A DNA stretch of 59,714 nt from Deltaproteobacteria bacterium (GCA_019309565.1 JAFDFZ010000019.1:1-59714); one strand, 5' to 3'. Positions 34,215-43,754 are shown, counted from the stretch's first letter. The notes: generated by a model from the letters alone, not told the origin. Program-made: numbers and translations.

Positions 34215-37085
34215 TCACCAATTTACCGGAACACGAACTGCAGTGCCGGCTTTATCATAAAACAGCAGGTATCCCTTTTCTTTACCAAACAGGTAGAGAT
34301 CTCGTGTGATTCTCACATCTGTCTTACAGTATTCAACAATGTCCTCTATCCGCCCCTGCTTCCACCACTTAAGGGCCTGAAGACCATTAACCGTTTTCCT
34401 GACGCCAAGCGTAGCCCGCGCAAGATGATTTAGAGACACCCGAAACCCAAGGCGTTTTCTAATTTCCTCTAAAATGTCAAGAGTTTGTATTGATCCAAAG
34501 TCAAAATCAGAATATCCCCGAAGCACATGGTAATCGAAACATTTGATGTTAAACCCAACAACAAGATCACACCGTTTCAGGTGCTCGAGCAGAAGGGAGA
34601 CCTGATCTTCCAGATACTCTAAAAAGCGATCTTCAACCATATCGTATACCACCGCACAACTCATCCTCATCTGATCTGCGCGATGCCAGCCACCTACCTC
34701 CTGCGCGGATCGCTGGGTTTCCAGATCAAAAACAGCGACTTTACAGCCTTCCACTGGATGGGTTGCAGGGGGGGAGATGATCTTTTCGGCCTCTTTCACA
34801 CGGCTTACTCTAACCACTTCACCCACGGCCGGTCTTAACAGTCTTTTCAGCAGAAAAATGCTACCCTTCTTGTCAAGGGGTCGGTTTCCGGAGCCGCATT
34901 TCGGAGAATGCACACAGGACGGACATCCATCTTTACAGGGACACTTCAGAACTACCTCCAGGGTATATTCAAGCAGCCTGTCCGCTCTTCTGTACGCCTG
35001 GCGGGTTAAGCCAGCGCCTCCGGAGATGCCGTCATAGATGAATATGGCGGCCCCTTTGAGCTGTGGGTGATACGCCGTAGCCAGGCCACCGAGATCATTT
35101 CTGTCTGCCATAACGAGCAGGGGGAAAATACCTATAGCGGCGTGTTCCAGTGCATGGAGCCCACCTAAAAAATCAAAGAAATTCACTTCTACTTCCCGTT
35201 GAACATGGAAGGGGATTTCAAACCACAGACCTTCTGTTTCAAAAATATCAGCAGGAAGAGACAACGGAACCAGGGCCAGCCTTTTTTTTCCTTGGATCGC
35301 CCATTTCTCATACCCTGTTACACGATCTGTTACTTTCAGACGTCCGAAAAATACCGAACAACTGTGGGCCGATTTTCTTTCATATATTTCTAAAACATCC
35401 GTGTCCTTTTCGCCTCGAACCCTTGTATAGTAATCGACATGAGCCCTGGACACATATACGGTTCGAGCATCTATGTCCAGATGTTCCACCAGATGGGGTT
35501 CTCCGTTATGAAGATAGATGGCACCTGGATGGGTTTCCCGAAACACTCTATGTTCATCGATCTCGCCTTTGATTTCTTGAGAGGCGCCATGAACAATCAC
35601 AAACCTGTCACCGCTTCCTCTAAGATCAATTTTCCGGTGAGGTGCCTTTTTCTTAGAGTATAGTATCTTTCCATCCGCACTTCTTAAGATCTGCCCTTTT
35701 GTTTCCAGCCGGGCAATCGCTTTTTGCACCGGAAGCTCTCTTGCCAATGACTCATCGGTTTTCAGTGGAAGCTCGGCAGCGGCGCACACCAGATGTCTCT
35801 CCATGATAAGAGGATTTTGCGGATTGACAACAGCCACTTCCGGTTCCCTGTCGAAAAGCTGTTGAGGATTTCTTATAAAATACTGATCAAGGGCATCCTC
35901 TCCTGCGATCAGAATCAATCCGGATTCCTGACCGCTTCGCCCTACCCTTCCACCGCGTTGAAGCATAGAAACAATGGTTCCGGGATACCCCACAAGGATG
36001 CAAAGGTCCAAATCTCCGATATCAATCCCCAGTTCCAGTGCGCTTGTGGAGACAACCGCCAGCAGATCTCCGGAAGCAAGTCTCGATTCAATGTCTCTTC
36101 GCTCTTCAGGGAGCAAACCCGCACGATAAGCGCTTATGCGGTTTGCATAAGCTCCCGATTTGGTTCCTGCCCAGATTGCAATAAGCTCTGTAAGCTTGCG
36201 AGATTGTGTATATACAATGGTCCGCAGGTTTCTGGATATGGCAGCCTTTAAAAGCAATATCGCGGATCGAGCCGGAGTCTCATCCGCTACCATTAGCAGC
36301 ACGTGACGGCGCCCCTTCGGAGCGCCACTGCAGGTGACCGAATGAACAGGTAAGCCGGAAAGCTGTTCTGCCAGCAGGCCGGGATTTCCCACAGTGGCCG
36401 AACTGAACAAGTAAACGGGAGATGCGCCGTAATGATCACAAATTCTTCTAAAGCGCCTGAAAATTTGTGCCAGGTGAGAGCCAAGAACTCCCCTGTAAGT
36501 GTGTACTTCGTCCACCACCACCATCTTGAGCCTGGATAAAAATGTCGCCCATTTCCGGTGATGCGGCAACAGGGATAGATGCAACATCTCCGGATTGCTC
36601 AAGATGACATTGGGTGGATTTTTCCGAATTTTTCTTCTCCGGTAAGCTGATGTATCCCCGTCATAGATTTCAGCGGTGGGATTTGCGGTCTTAAGCCAAG
36701 CCGACTGTTGTCTGAATGATCGCAGTTGATCCTGTGCCAGCGCTTTTAAGGGAAAAAGATAAAGAGCCGTGGCATGCTTGGTTTGCAAAATTTTTTCAAA
36801 CATGAACAGATTATAGATAAGTGTTTTGCCACTGGCCGTTGGGGTTGCCACGATCACATGCTTACCGTCTCTCAGATAATTCACTGCTTCTGCCTGGTGA
36901 GCGTATAGCCGGTGAATCCCAGTATGCCTGAGGACATTCTTGATAGGCTCCGGCCATGGTTTATTCGGCTCCGAACTCAAGGCAGCAGCTTCGGGCAGCA
37001 CCCGATGGCAGACCACCTGGTGTCCCATACGAGGTGAAGATTTTAGCGCCAGAATATATTCACCTACTTTCGATTCAACACTCAT
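34215..37085 (-). CDS. MrfA-type DEAD/DEAH helicase fused to an MrfB-like exonuclease domain
   Basis: A 956-residue fusion. Residues 1-460 form a superfamily 2 helicase: ATPTASGKTLIYN (Walker A), VVVDEVHTYRG (DEVH box), FSSATVGNP, STSALELGIDIGD and QRGGRVGRSGQ. A DUF1998 region with a four-Cys cluster (CPCKDGCPSCVHSPKCG) follows near 725, as in MrfA/YprA. The last 180 residues are a DnaQ-like 3'-5' exonuclease domain: VAVFDLETQ (Asp, Glu), VVGFNIKCFDYHVL and EYCKTDVRITRDL (a YxxxD type ending). In Bacillus these two functions are separate proteins (MrfA and MrfB) acting in mitomycin-type DNA damage repair. No ribosome site was examined beyond the ATG at 37085. Confidence 0.88.
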   Translation of the reverse strand: MSVESKVGEYILALKSSPRMGHQVVCHRVLPEAAALSSEPNKPWPEPIKNVLRHTGIHRLYAHQAEAVNYLRDGKHVIVATPTASGKTLIYNLFMFEKILQTKHATALYLFPLKALAQDQLRSFRQQSAWLKTANPTAEIYDGDTSAYRRRKIRKNPPNVILSNPEMLHLSLLPHHRKWATFLSRLKMVVVDEVHTYRGVLGSHLAQIFRRFRRICDHYGASPVYLFSSATVGNPGLLAEQLSGLPVHSVTCSGAPKGRRHVLLMVADETPARSAILLLKAAISRNLRTIVYTQSRKLTELIAIWAGTKSGAYANRISAYRAGLLPEERRDIESRLASGDLLAVVSTSALELGIDIGDLDLCILVGYPGTIVSMLQRGGRVGRSGQESGLILIAGEDALDQYFIRNPQQLFDREPEVAVVNPQNPLIMERHLVCAAAELPLKTDESLARELPVQKAIARLETKGQILRSADGKILYSKKKAPHRKIDLRGSGDRFVIVHGASQEIKGEIDEHRVFRETHPGAIYLHNGEPHLVEHLDIDARTVYVSRAHVDYYTRVRGEKDTDVLEIYERKSAHSCSVFFGRLKVTDRVTGYEKWAIQGKKRLALVPLSLPADIFETEGLWFEIPFHVQREVEVNFFDFLGGLHALEHAAIGIFPLLVMADRNDLGGLATAYHPQLKGAAIFIYDGISGGAGLTRQAYRRADRLLEYTLEVVLKCPCKDGCPSCVHSPKCGSGNRPLDKKGSIFLLKRLLRPAVGEVVRVSRVKEAEKIISPPATHPVEGCKVAVFDLETQRSAQEVGGWHRADQMRMSCAVVYDMVEDRFLEYLEDQVSLLLEHLKRCDLVVGFNIKCFDYHVLRGYSDFDFGSIQTLDILEEIRKRLGFRVSLNHLARATLGVRKTVNGLQALKWWKQGRIEDIVEYCKTDVRITRDLYLFGKEKGYLLFYDKAGTAVRVPVNW

Positions 37086-37538
37086 AGTTAGCGCATCCAG
37101 GGCTTCTCAAAAAGTGGAGTTACTGCCAATAGCCCTGTTAAAGTCGAAGTGAGGCACATTTTGCTGCGAGTTCAACCTGCTTCAAAATGCCACCATTCGA
37201 CGACTTAAGATATGTTTCACGTTTGCCGTTATATATTGCAAAATATATATTCACTTGCAATTTTGAATATTTGAGATTAATATTATATATAAATATGCAA
37301 AAAAGAAGAGGTGCCCGTTTCCTACGCATAGGAACAAGTTAAGTTTGGACGATCCTCACATACCCTATTTAAACACTATTTTTAACCTCCCGGTTATATG
37401 CGGTCTCTGTGCTGTCAGCACATGCGCAGACGGACTTCCGCCTGGCCTGCCCCATTGGATTGCGCCTTGGGACGATAGGTTTTGTCAGCTTACAACCGAC
37501 TCCATTGATTTTTCAACCCCACATAAGGTGAATCAATA
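37086..37538. other. 450-bp intergenic space
   Basis: Divergent space between the helicase and CorC-type genes. It is AT-rich near 37210-37300 (ATATATTGCAAAATATATATTC-like, a likely promoter area) and then more ordinary. A 64-codon frame at 37345 from TTG shows no family resemblance and no ribosome site. No repeat family of this window is found in it. Confidence 0.4.
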
Positions 37539-38777
37539 ATGGAAAATCAAATCATTCTTCTGTTCATACTGCTCGTTTTATCGGGTTTTTTCTCTTCCTC
37601 TGAAACGGCCCTTTTTTCAATCAGCAGAATAAGAATCCGGCACATGGCAAAGCAAGATGGCCAGGCATTTAAACTGATCGAAAAGATGCGAGGCAATCCT
37701 CACAAACTGCTCACAACCATTCTTATCGGAAACAATCTTGTGAATGTGGCTGCAGCGACAGTGGCAACTTCCATCACAATGGATTATTTTCCCCACTACG
37801 CGCTCGGTATTGCAACGGGTATAATGACATTTCTTATCCTGGTTTTCGGGGAAGTGCTGCCGAAGTCCGTCGCCACACGTAACAATATTCTGATTGCCAA
37901 ACTTACCATCTATCCCATCTATTGGCTATCGGTTTTATTTTATCCGATTTCGGTCTTTTTGAATTTCATTCCTAAACTTACCGAAAAAATTAAAAAAACA
38001 CCAACCGCTACCGAAGAAGAGCTTATGACCTTTGTTGAAGTGGTTGAAGAGGAAGGCGAAATAAAGGAGGAAGAAAAAGAATTCATTCACAACATTTTCG
38101 AGCTCGATGATAAAAGCGCTGCTGAGATCATGACACCCAGGGCAGATATGTTCGTTATCGATGTAAACGAAAAGCTGGATCTTGAAACCATCGCAAAATC
38201 CGGCTTTACCAGAATTCCGGTGATCGAAGGTGATATCGATCATGTCATCGGCATCCTGAACATAAAAGATCTTTTTTCACACCTGGCGGCAGGAAACACT
38301 GAAATCAATGTCAGGAAAATCATGACAAAGCCATACTTTGTGCCTGAAAACAAGAAACTGGACCAGCTTCTCCATCAATTTAAACGAAGAAAACACCACA
38401 TGGCCATCGTGGTGGATGAGCATGGTGTCGTGTCGGGACTGATTACCCTGGAAGATGCGCTGGAGGAGATCGTCGGGGAGATCAGAGACGAAACCGATAA
38501 GGAAGAACCCAACATTGTTCAACGGCGCAGCAACGAATGGATTGTCCTTGGTAAAACGGATATCGACGAAATCAACCAGACCATTGGAATGGACATCCCG
38601 GATACTAACGAGTATGATACGTTTTCGGGTTTCATTCTGGATAAGATAGGAAGAATTCCAGCGGAAAAAGAAGAAATCCGCATAGACGGCTTTCTTGTTA
38701 CCGTCGAAGAAGTGCAAGGGAATCGAATAAAAAAATATAGTGTCAGGCTGATGAAAGACGCACCGGAAACTTTATAA
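37539..38777 (+). CDS. CNNM/CorC-HlyC family membrane protein
   Basis: A 412-residue protein with the usual three parts: an N-terminal CNNM (DUF21) membrane domain with about four hydrophobic segments (LLFILLVLSGFFSSSETALF, then ILIGNNLVNVAAATVATSI), a CBS-domain pair at about 190-320 (AAEIMTPRADMFVID, HHMAIVVDEHGVVSGLIT) and a C-terminal CorC_HlyC domain (DTFSGFILDKIGRIP). Relatives are implicated in magnesium or cobalt efflux and ion homeostasis. AAGGTGA precedes the ATG. Confidence 0.92.
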   Translation: MENQIILLFILLVLSGFFSSSETALFSISRIRIRHMAKQDGQAFKLIEKMRGNPHKLLTTILIGNNLVNVAAATVATSITMDYFPHYALGIATGIMTFLILVFGEVLPKSVATRNNILIAKLTIYPIYWLSVLFYPISVFLNFIPKLTEKIKKTPTATEEELMTFVEVVEEEGEIKEEEKEFIHNIFELDDKSAAEIMTPRADMFVIDVNEKLDLETIAKSGFTRIPVIEGDIDHVIGILNIKDLFSHLAAGNTEINVRKIMTKPYFVPENKKLDQLLHQFKRRKHHMAIVVDEHGVVSGLITLEDALEEIVGEIRDETDKEEPNIVQRRSNEWIVLGKTDIDEINQTIGMDIPDTNEYDTFSGFILDKIGRIPAEKEEIRIDGFLVTVEEVQGNRIKKYSVRLMKDAPETL

Positions 38778-38783
38778 ATTCTG

Positions 38784-38807
38784 GTGTTGCAAAACGACTC
38801 AAAAGGC
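38784..38807 (+). repeat. Fragment of the C-family end
   Basis: GTTGCAAAACGACTCAAA with a few flanking bases repeats the left end of the element at 59481-59672 (GTTGCAAAACGACTCAAAC) and resembles 32486-32504. No partner end is nearby, so it is a solo fragment just after the CorC-type gene. Confidence 0.6.
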
Positions 38808-38895
38808 GCCAGCAATTCTCGACGAACATGAAAAGCATCTTAATTCGACGAATAATCGCGTTTTGAAGCGTGTGGAACTCGCAAAAGGCTCCCCA

Positions 38896-39459
38896 ATGAC
38901 TCTGGATGAGATTATCAAAAAACGAAGATCGATCCGTTCGTTCCAGCCCACTCCAGTTGCCAGTGAGGATCTGCTGGCCATCTGCGAAGCCGCCCGCCTG
39001 GCACCTTCCGCATGCAACAGTCAGACATGGCGCTTTGTTGCCGTAACGGATTCCGATACCATCAAGCGGCTTTGCAACGAGGCCATGCGGCCTGTTATTC
39101 CGAATAGATGGCTTGCACAGGCACCGCTTGTCATCATCGGGTGCTCTCAGCTGGATATGGTTGCCAATCGCATTGGTTCGCGCATCAGTGGTATCGAATA
39201 TTACCAGATCGATTTGGGGATAGCCATGGAGCATATGGTGCTAAAGGCGACAGAGCTTGGTCTTGGAACCTGCTGGATCGGCTGGTTCTCAGAAGACAGG
39301 GTAAAAGAGATACTCGGTATTCCCAAGAAAATTAAGGTCTCTGCCATGCTGACCATTGGATATCCTAAAGAAACCCCCTTAAAGCGGCAATCCAGAAAAA
39401 CGATAAACAAAATTCTTTTCTCGGAAAAATGGGGCCAACTCTTTGTCGTCAGGACGTAG
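38896..39459 (+). CDS. Nitroreductase-family protein
   Basis: A 187-residue FMN-dependent reductase. The family start MTLDEIIKKRRSIRSFQ is followed by LLAICEAARLAPSACNSQTW, DLGIAMEHMVLKATELGLGT and CWIGWF, with the C-terminal IGYPKETP loop. ATG at 38896 has AAAGG 7 bases upstream and matches the family start; an in-frame TTG at 38863 would add 11 residues. The physiological acceptor is unknown. Confidence 0.9.
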   Translation: MTLDEIIKKRRSIRSFQPTPVASEDLLAICEAARLAPSACNSQTWRFVAVTDSDTIKRLCNEAMRPVIPNRWLAQAPLVIIGCSQLDMVANRIGSRISGIEYYQIDLGIAMEHMVLKATELGLGTCWIGWFSEDRVKEILGIPKKIKVSAMLTIGYPKETPLKRQSRKTINKILFSEKWGQLFVVRT

Positions 39460-39489
39460 ATACCCGCGGGCTTGCGCCCGTGGGTATCT
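39458..39489 (+). terminator. Strong hairpin at the nitroreductase stop
   Basis: AGATACCCGCGGGC (39458-39471), four bases, GCCCGTGGGTATCT (39476-39489), 14 bp with one G-T pair. It overlaps the stop codon and is followed by AGTTTGCCTTT, a weak T-rich tail. A likely terminator for the nitroreductase gene, or for the gene pair on both strands. Confidence 0.65.
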
Positions 39490-39497
39490 AGTTTGCC

Positions 39498-39516
39498 TTT
39501 AAAAATTTTATTCGAC
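39498..39516 (+). repeat. Solo right end of an A-family element
   Basis: TTTAAAAATTTTATTCGAC matches the right terminal repeat of the A elements at 6767-6785 and 23199-23217. No matching left end was found in the preceding 300 bases, so this is a remnant or a solo end. Confidence 0.65.
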
Positions 39517-39565
39517 AGGAAATTCACCGAGAATTGCTGGTATCCGGCCGGTTATATAAGTCGAA

Positions 39566-40129
39566 TCAGCCTTTCACCCGCTCCACATATTGACCGGTGC
39601 GCGTATCGATTCGAACAATCTCTCCTGGCTCCACAAAGGGCGGGACCTGAATAACAAACCCGGTTTCCAGGGTAGCCGGTTTTGTATCTCCAGAAGCCGT
39701 ATCTCCTTTTGCCCATGGTTCTGAGCTTTCTATCTTTAAATCAACGAAATTCGGCAACGAAATCCCGATGGGTTTTCCATCAAAGAAAAGAACACTGCAA
39801 ACGGTGTTTTCTTTTAAGAAGTTTCTGGCATCTCCTACCTGCTCCTTGGTCAATAATTCCTGGGCATAAGTGGAAGTGTTCATGAAACAGTAATTCTCAC
39901 CGTCAAAATATAGATATTCCATTTCTTGTTCTTCCAGGTTTGCCTCATTGAACTTGTCGCCTGATCGATAGGTTTTATCAAATTGCACACCGGTTACCAG
40001 ATTTTTTAATTTACATTTATAAAGTGCCTGACCTTTACCGGGCTTTACGAATTCAAAATGAACAACTATATAGGGATCTCCATCGATTTCGATCTTAAGC
40101 CCCTTTCTTAAATCGCTCACATCGTACAT
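39566..40129 (-). CDS. efp: Elongation factor P
   Basis: A 187-residue EF-P, which relieves ribosome stalling at proline runs. The KOW-like N-terminal domain has the modification loop FVKPGKGQALYKC with Lys32 at the tip, followed by the two OB domains and the C-terminal GEIVRIDTRTGQYVERVKG. AAGGAGAAAGC lies before the ATG, inside the end of the upstream TrpF-like gene, with which it overlaps by 35 bp. No EF-P lysylase gene is seen in the window. Confidence 0.95.
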   Translation of the reverse strand: MYDVSDLRKGLKIEIDGDPYIVVHFEFVKPGKGQALYKCKLKNLVTGVQFDKTYRSGDKFNEANLEEQEMEYLYFDGENYCFMNTSTYAQELLTKEQVGDARNFLKENTVCSVLFFDGKPIGISLPNFVDLKIESSEPWAKGDTASGDTKPATLETGFVIQVPPFVEPGEIVRIDTRTGQYVERVKG

Positions 40130-40937
40130 ATATGCTTTCTCCTTTTTCTTTTACAAATTCTCTTTCCGCCCTCCGCACGGCTTCTACAAGCTTTCGAACC
40201 TTTTTAAGATCTTTTTTGAATCGTATCGGTCGGCCCTGTTCATCCACCATATTGGTTAAGGTGCAGCTATCCACTCCCGCGGGTTGAACCTTTTTGATTC
40301 CATCGGATACATTTTCCGCAGAAATCCCTCCGGCCAGTATTACAGGCACCCGGCTTGCCCGAACCAAGGATGCGGCAATATTCCAATCACACGGCTTGCC
40401 CGTAATACCTACGAATCCACTGACCGGCTGCCCATCAAATCCACTATGACCGAGCCACGTGTCGGTAAGGAAAAAATCCGTCACTGGCTCGAAAATCCTT
40501 GCGATTCTAAGTGAATCCACATGAGTGTTAGTTCGGGCCAAACGGATGGGAATGGAACGCATGGTTTTGATTTCAGGAAATCTTTCTTTAACAGCTTCTT
40601 GCAATCTCATCAAGGGGCTGAAGTCATGAGCCTGGTGACGGCTGTTTACTAGATCTTCGCAAAAATGAATTACGTCAGGTTGATAATAATCCAGGGTGTT
40701 AAGAAGCAGGTTAGGATCACTGAAGAGTGGAATTAAACAGCTCTTGGCCGATGTGCTCTGAACCAGGTGAATGACCTCCCGCACGGCCGGAGTTTTCCAG
40801 TTTTCCCCGGAAATCAAAACGCTGCCGATATGGTCGACCCCCAAACCCACAAGCGGCTCCACTTCAAAGGGGTCCTGAACTTCATAGATTTGAACTATGA
40901 TCCGTTTCTGACGGTTTTTTTCAGAGCCTCTTTGCAC
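40095..40937 (-). CDS. Phosphoribosylanthranilate isomerase (TrpF)-like TIM-barrel protein
   Basis: A 280-residue TIM barrel resembling TrpF. Motifs that fit are EPLVGLGVDHIGSVLI near the start, QPDVIHFCEDL, DTWLGHSGFDGQPV and VPVILAGGISAENVSDGIKK with AGVDSCTL, the phosphate-binding end. It is longer than typical TrpF (about 200-210) by an insert and a C-terminal extension (basic, GESIYVRCERFKKGA). It starts at GTG. The 35-bp overlap with efp makes an operon certain. No other trp gene is nearby, so the substrate may differ. Confidence 0.65.
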   Translation of the reverse strand: MQRGSEKNRQKRIIVQIYEVQDPFEVEPLVGLGVDHIGSVLISGENWKTPAVREVIHLVQSTSAKSCLIPLFSDPNLLLNTLDYYQPDVIHFCEDLVNSRHQAHDFSPLMRLQEAVKERFPEIKTMRSIPIRLARTNTHVDSLRIARIFEPVTDFFLTDTWLGHSGFDGQPVSGFVGITGKPCDWNIAASLVRASRVPVILAGGISAENVSDGIKKVQPAGVDSCTLTNMVDEQGRPIRFKKDLKKVRKLVEAVRRAEREFVKEKGESIYVRCERFKKGA

Positions 40938-40970
40938 TTTCTTGGAAACTCCAACTCAAAAAAGTTTCTT

Positions 40971-40999
40971 ACCCTGAATCCTTGAATCCTCGTATCCTG
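40971..40999 (-). repeat. Half of an E-family repeat
   Basis: ACCCTGAATCCTTGAATCCTCG resembles the right half of the repeats at 32243 and 50750. No inverted partner lies next to it. Confidence 0.5.
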
Positions 41000-41113
41000 T
41001 ATTGAAAAAGTCAAACTGAACTCTTCGCCTGGAAGCGAGGTCTTTTTTCCATTCCACGATGGGAACAATATAGCTCCCAGCAACAAGCTGCAAGATATTT
41101 CAGGCGAATAAAG

Positions 41114-41150
41114 TTGACAATGCGAGCCTGTTTAACATATTCATTATAAT
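41114..41150 (+). promoter_or_regulatory. Candidate promoter for guaA
   Basis: A perfect TTGACA (41114-41119) and a perfect TATAAT (41145-41150) lie in the right order but 25 bp apart, too far for one sigma-70 promoter. TTGACA with TATTCA 18 bp on is an alternative. The area is AT-rich and 70-110 bp before the guaA start. Confidence 0.3.
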
Positions 41151-41222
41151 TAAACAAATGAAAATCAAGGACAACGGCAATTTGGCGGGAAACATAAACA
41201 TCACAACATAGCAAGGAATATC

Positions 41223-42752
41223 ATGATATTGATCATCGATTTCGGCTCACAATTCAATCAATTGATTGCACGCCGGGTTCGAGAATGTCAGGTGTTCTGC
41301 CAGATCGAACCTCCAGATATTTCCATCGATTATATTCAAAAGCTCAATCCTGAGGGAATCATCCTGTCCGGAGGACCGGCCAGTATTTACGAAAAACAGA
41401 GTCCGCGGGTGGACAAAAAGATATTCGAACTTGGTATTCCCGTATTGGGGATCTGTTATGGGATGCAGTATATGATCTATGCTCTCGGCGGGTCAGTGAA
41501 GCATGCAGAGAAACGGGAGTACGGGTTTGCCGAACTTCAAATTATGAAGGAAATCCCACTCTTTAAAGGGGTGGAGAGAAAAACGAAATGCTGGATGAGC
41601 CACGGCGATTCTGCAGAAAAGCTGCCGAAGAATTTTGTTATTACTGCATCTACAGAGAACACAAAAATTGCTGCCGTGGCAAACGCAGCAAAAGGCCTCT
41701 ATGGTCTTCAGTTTCACCCCGAGGTCGAGCATACACCGATGGGGAAGAAGATGCTGAAGAATTTTCTTTTCGATGTTTGTGGATGCAAGCGATCCTGGAC
41801 CATGAAGCATTTTGCCGAACAAGCAATCCTTCAAATAAGAAACACGGTTAAGGATAAGAAAGTCATCTTAGGGCTTAGCGGAGGTGTGGATTCCTCTGTT
41901 ACAGCGCTTTTGATCCATAAGGCCATTGGAAGAAACCTTGTGTGCATCTTTGTGGATAACGGCTTGCTGCGCAAGGATGAAGGGGAAATTCTAAAAAAGA
42001 GACTCAAACAGCATCTTGACATCAACATTCGATTTGTAAGCGCAAGGGAAAAATTTCTTTCTGCATTGCGAAATATAGTGGATCCTGAAAAGAAACGAAA
42101 AATTATCGGTAAAATTTTTATGGATATTTTTGAAGCCGAGGCCAAGAAGATAAGTGGCGCAGAGTTTTTAGCTCAAGGAACATTATACCCGGATGTCATC
42201 GAATCAAAATCTGCTTTCGGAGGACCTACGTCTGTGATAAAATCACATCATAATGTTGGCGGTCTTCCTAAAAAAATGAAATTACGCCTTGTTGAACCCT
42301 TAAGGTTTCTATTCAAAGATGAAGTCAGAGTCCTGGGAAAAGAACTTGGACTGGAGGATGAACTTATATGGCGCCAACCGTTTCCAGGACCCGGGCTAGC
42401 CATTCGAATCCTCGGAAAGGTAACACGAAAGAATCTTTCGCTCCTCAGGCAGGTAGACGTTATTTTACTTGAAGAAATCAAAAAAAGCGGTTATTATAAG
42501 AAGTTATGGCAAGCCTTTGCTGTACTTCTGCCGTTAAAAAGCGTGGGAATCATGGGTGACAAGCGGACATATGAGAACATCGTAGCCATTCGCGCGGTTA
42601 CCAGCACAGATGCAATGACCGCCGACTGGGCCCGATTGCCGCATTCGCTTCTCGGGAAAATCTCAAACCGAATTATCAACGAAGTTAATGGAATTAACCG
42701 GGTTGTGTACGATATCAGCTCTAAACCACCCAGCACCATAGAATGGGAATAG
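41223..42752 (+). CDS. guaA: GMP synthase (glutamine-hydrolysing)
   Basis: A 509-residue enzyme converting XMP to GMP. The N-terminal class I glutamine amidotransferase has SGGPASIYEK, the nucleophile PVLGICYGMQY and LYGLQFHPEVEHTP; the ATP-pyrophosphatase domain has the P-loop LGLSGGVDSSVTALL; the C-terminal dimer domain ends RVVYDISSKPPSTIEWE. AAGGA precedes the ATG. The hypothetical coiled-coil gene follows after 6 bp. Confidence 0.98.
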   Translation: MILIIDFGSQFNQLIARRVRECQVFCQIEPPDISIDYIQKLNPEGIILSGGPASIYEKQSPRVDKKIFELGIPVLGICYGMQYMIYALGGSVKHAEKREYGFAELQIMKEIPLFKGVERKTKCWMSHGDSAEKLPKNFVITASTENTKIAAVANAAKGLYGLQFHPEVEHTPMGKKMLKNFLFDVCGCKRSWTMKHFAEQAILQIRNTVKDKKVILGLSGGVDSSVTALLIHKAIGRNLVCIFVDNGLLRKDEGEILKKRLKQHLDINIRFVSAREKFLSALRNIVDPEKKRKIIGKIFMDIFEAEAKKISGAEFLAQGTLYPDVIESKSAFGGPTSVIKSHHNVGGLPKKMKLRLVEPLRFLFKDEVRVLGKELGLEDELIWRQPFPGPGLAIRILGKVTRKNLSLLRQVDVILLEEIKKSGYYKKLWQAFAVLLPLKSVGIMGDKRTYENIVAIRAVTSTDAMTADWARLPHSLLGKISNRIINEVNGINRVVYDISSKPPSTIEWE

Positions 42753-42758
42753 ACACCT

Positions 42759-43754
42759 ATGAATGAAAAACCTTCTGATTTTCGATTCCGAATGGACGAC
42801 GAAAGTGCAGAACTTTATCTTAACGAAGACCTGGAAGATCGTCGCTTAAGAAGGCTGAATCGTAAAATAACCACTCTGTCCATCATAGTTTTTTGTCTAA
42901 TAGGTGCTCTTTCCTTTCTGGGTTATTCTGAGCTTACAAAAGGCGTAGATAAACTTCGCAGTGCTGACGTCGCAAAGATTCAAAAGCTCTCTGAGGAATT
43001 GAACTCAAAATTCTCGTCCCTTTCCCTGCAATTTGCAAAACTAGATGAATCCGTGACCAAACTGCAAGAATCCTTTGAGAAACTTGAGACTTCTTTCGAC
43101 AAGAAGCTTATGCCACTGGATGAGTTGTATATCGTTTTCGAGAAAACCACATCGGTCTTAAAAGAGGACATGCAAAAGGTACAAAAAGCCATTGATGAAC
43201 TTAAGGTCTCAAAAATCGATAAGGCCGAAGTCGCCATGTCCTTAGAGAAGATAGAGAAGAAGATTGCTCCTTATAATCAACACCTGAAAAACATGGAATC
43301 GGAAATAAAGGCTCTTGATGAAAACCTCACACAGGAATTGGCGGAGCTATCGGGAACATTATTCAAGGTGAAGGGAGAGCTGAAAGAATTTCAAAAACTA
43401 AAGAGAGATTTAACCACACTATCCTCACACAAAATAGACAAACAGGGACTTCAGAACGAACTCAAAAACCAGGAAAGACGTTTTGAAAAGCAATTGAGCC
43501 AATTAATACAGAAAATGCAAGAACGAGATAAAACCATCAAGGAAATGGAGGAGCAGATTCAGGAACTTATGAAGTTCAAGGCTTTATCGGAAATAAAAAA
43601 ACGCCTCCAGCCCATTGAGAGTTCACTGCCAGGGAAATCCGCCTCTTCACCGAAGCTCACCACACCACCCGCAACACGGCCTTCTTCGATCCTTATGGAA
43701 GAACAACAAACCCCTTTAGAACCGGGCACCATTATCGAACAGCCTATCCAATAG
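42759..43754 (+). CDS. Membrane-anchored coiled-coil protein
   Basis: A 331-residue protein. Residues 1-33 are polar, 34-58 form one membrane segment (TTLSIIVFCLIGALSFLGYS), and 65-275 are nearly continuous coiled-coil (for example LSEELNSKFSSLSLQFAKLD), with a short Pro/Ser/Thr-rich tail. A signal-anchor with a long periplasmic or cytoplasmic coiled-coil is expected. It probably shares the guaA transcript. No family recognised. Confidence 0.75.
   Translation: MNEKPSDFRFRMDDESAELYLNEDLEDRRLRRLNRKITTLSIIVFCLIGALSFLGYSELTKGVDKLRSADVAKIQKLSEELNSKFSSLSLQFAKLDESVTKLQESFEKLETSFDKKLMPLDELYIVFEKTTSVLKEDMQKVQKAIDELKVSKIDKAEVAMSLEKIEKKIAPYNQHLKNMESEIKALDENLTQELAELSGTLFKVKGELKEFQKLKRDLTTLSSHKIDKQGLQNELKNQERRFEKQLSQLIQKMQERDKTIKEMEEQIQELMKFKALSEIKKRLQPIESSLPGKSASSPKLTTPPATRPSSILMEEQQTPLEPGTIIEQPIQ

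Noticed and set aside
37345..37539. A 64-codon frame before the CorC-type gene
   Set aside because: Starts at TTG without a ribosome site, runs into the next gene start and resembles nothing known.
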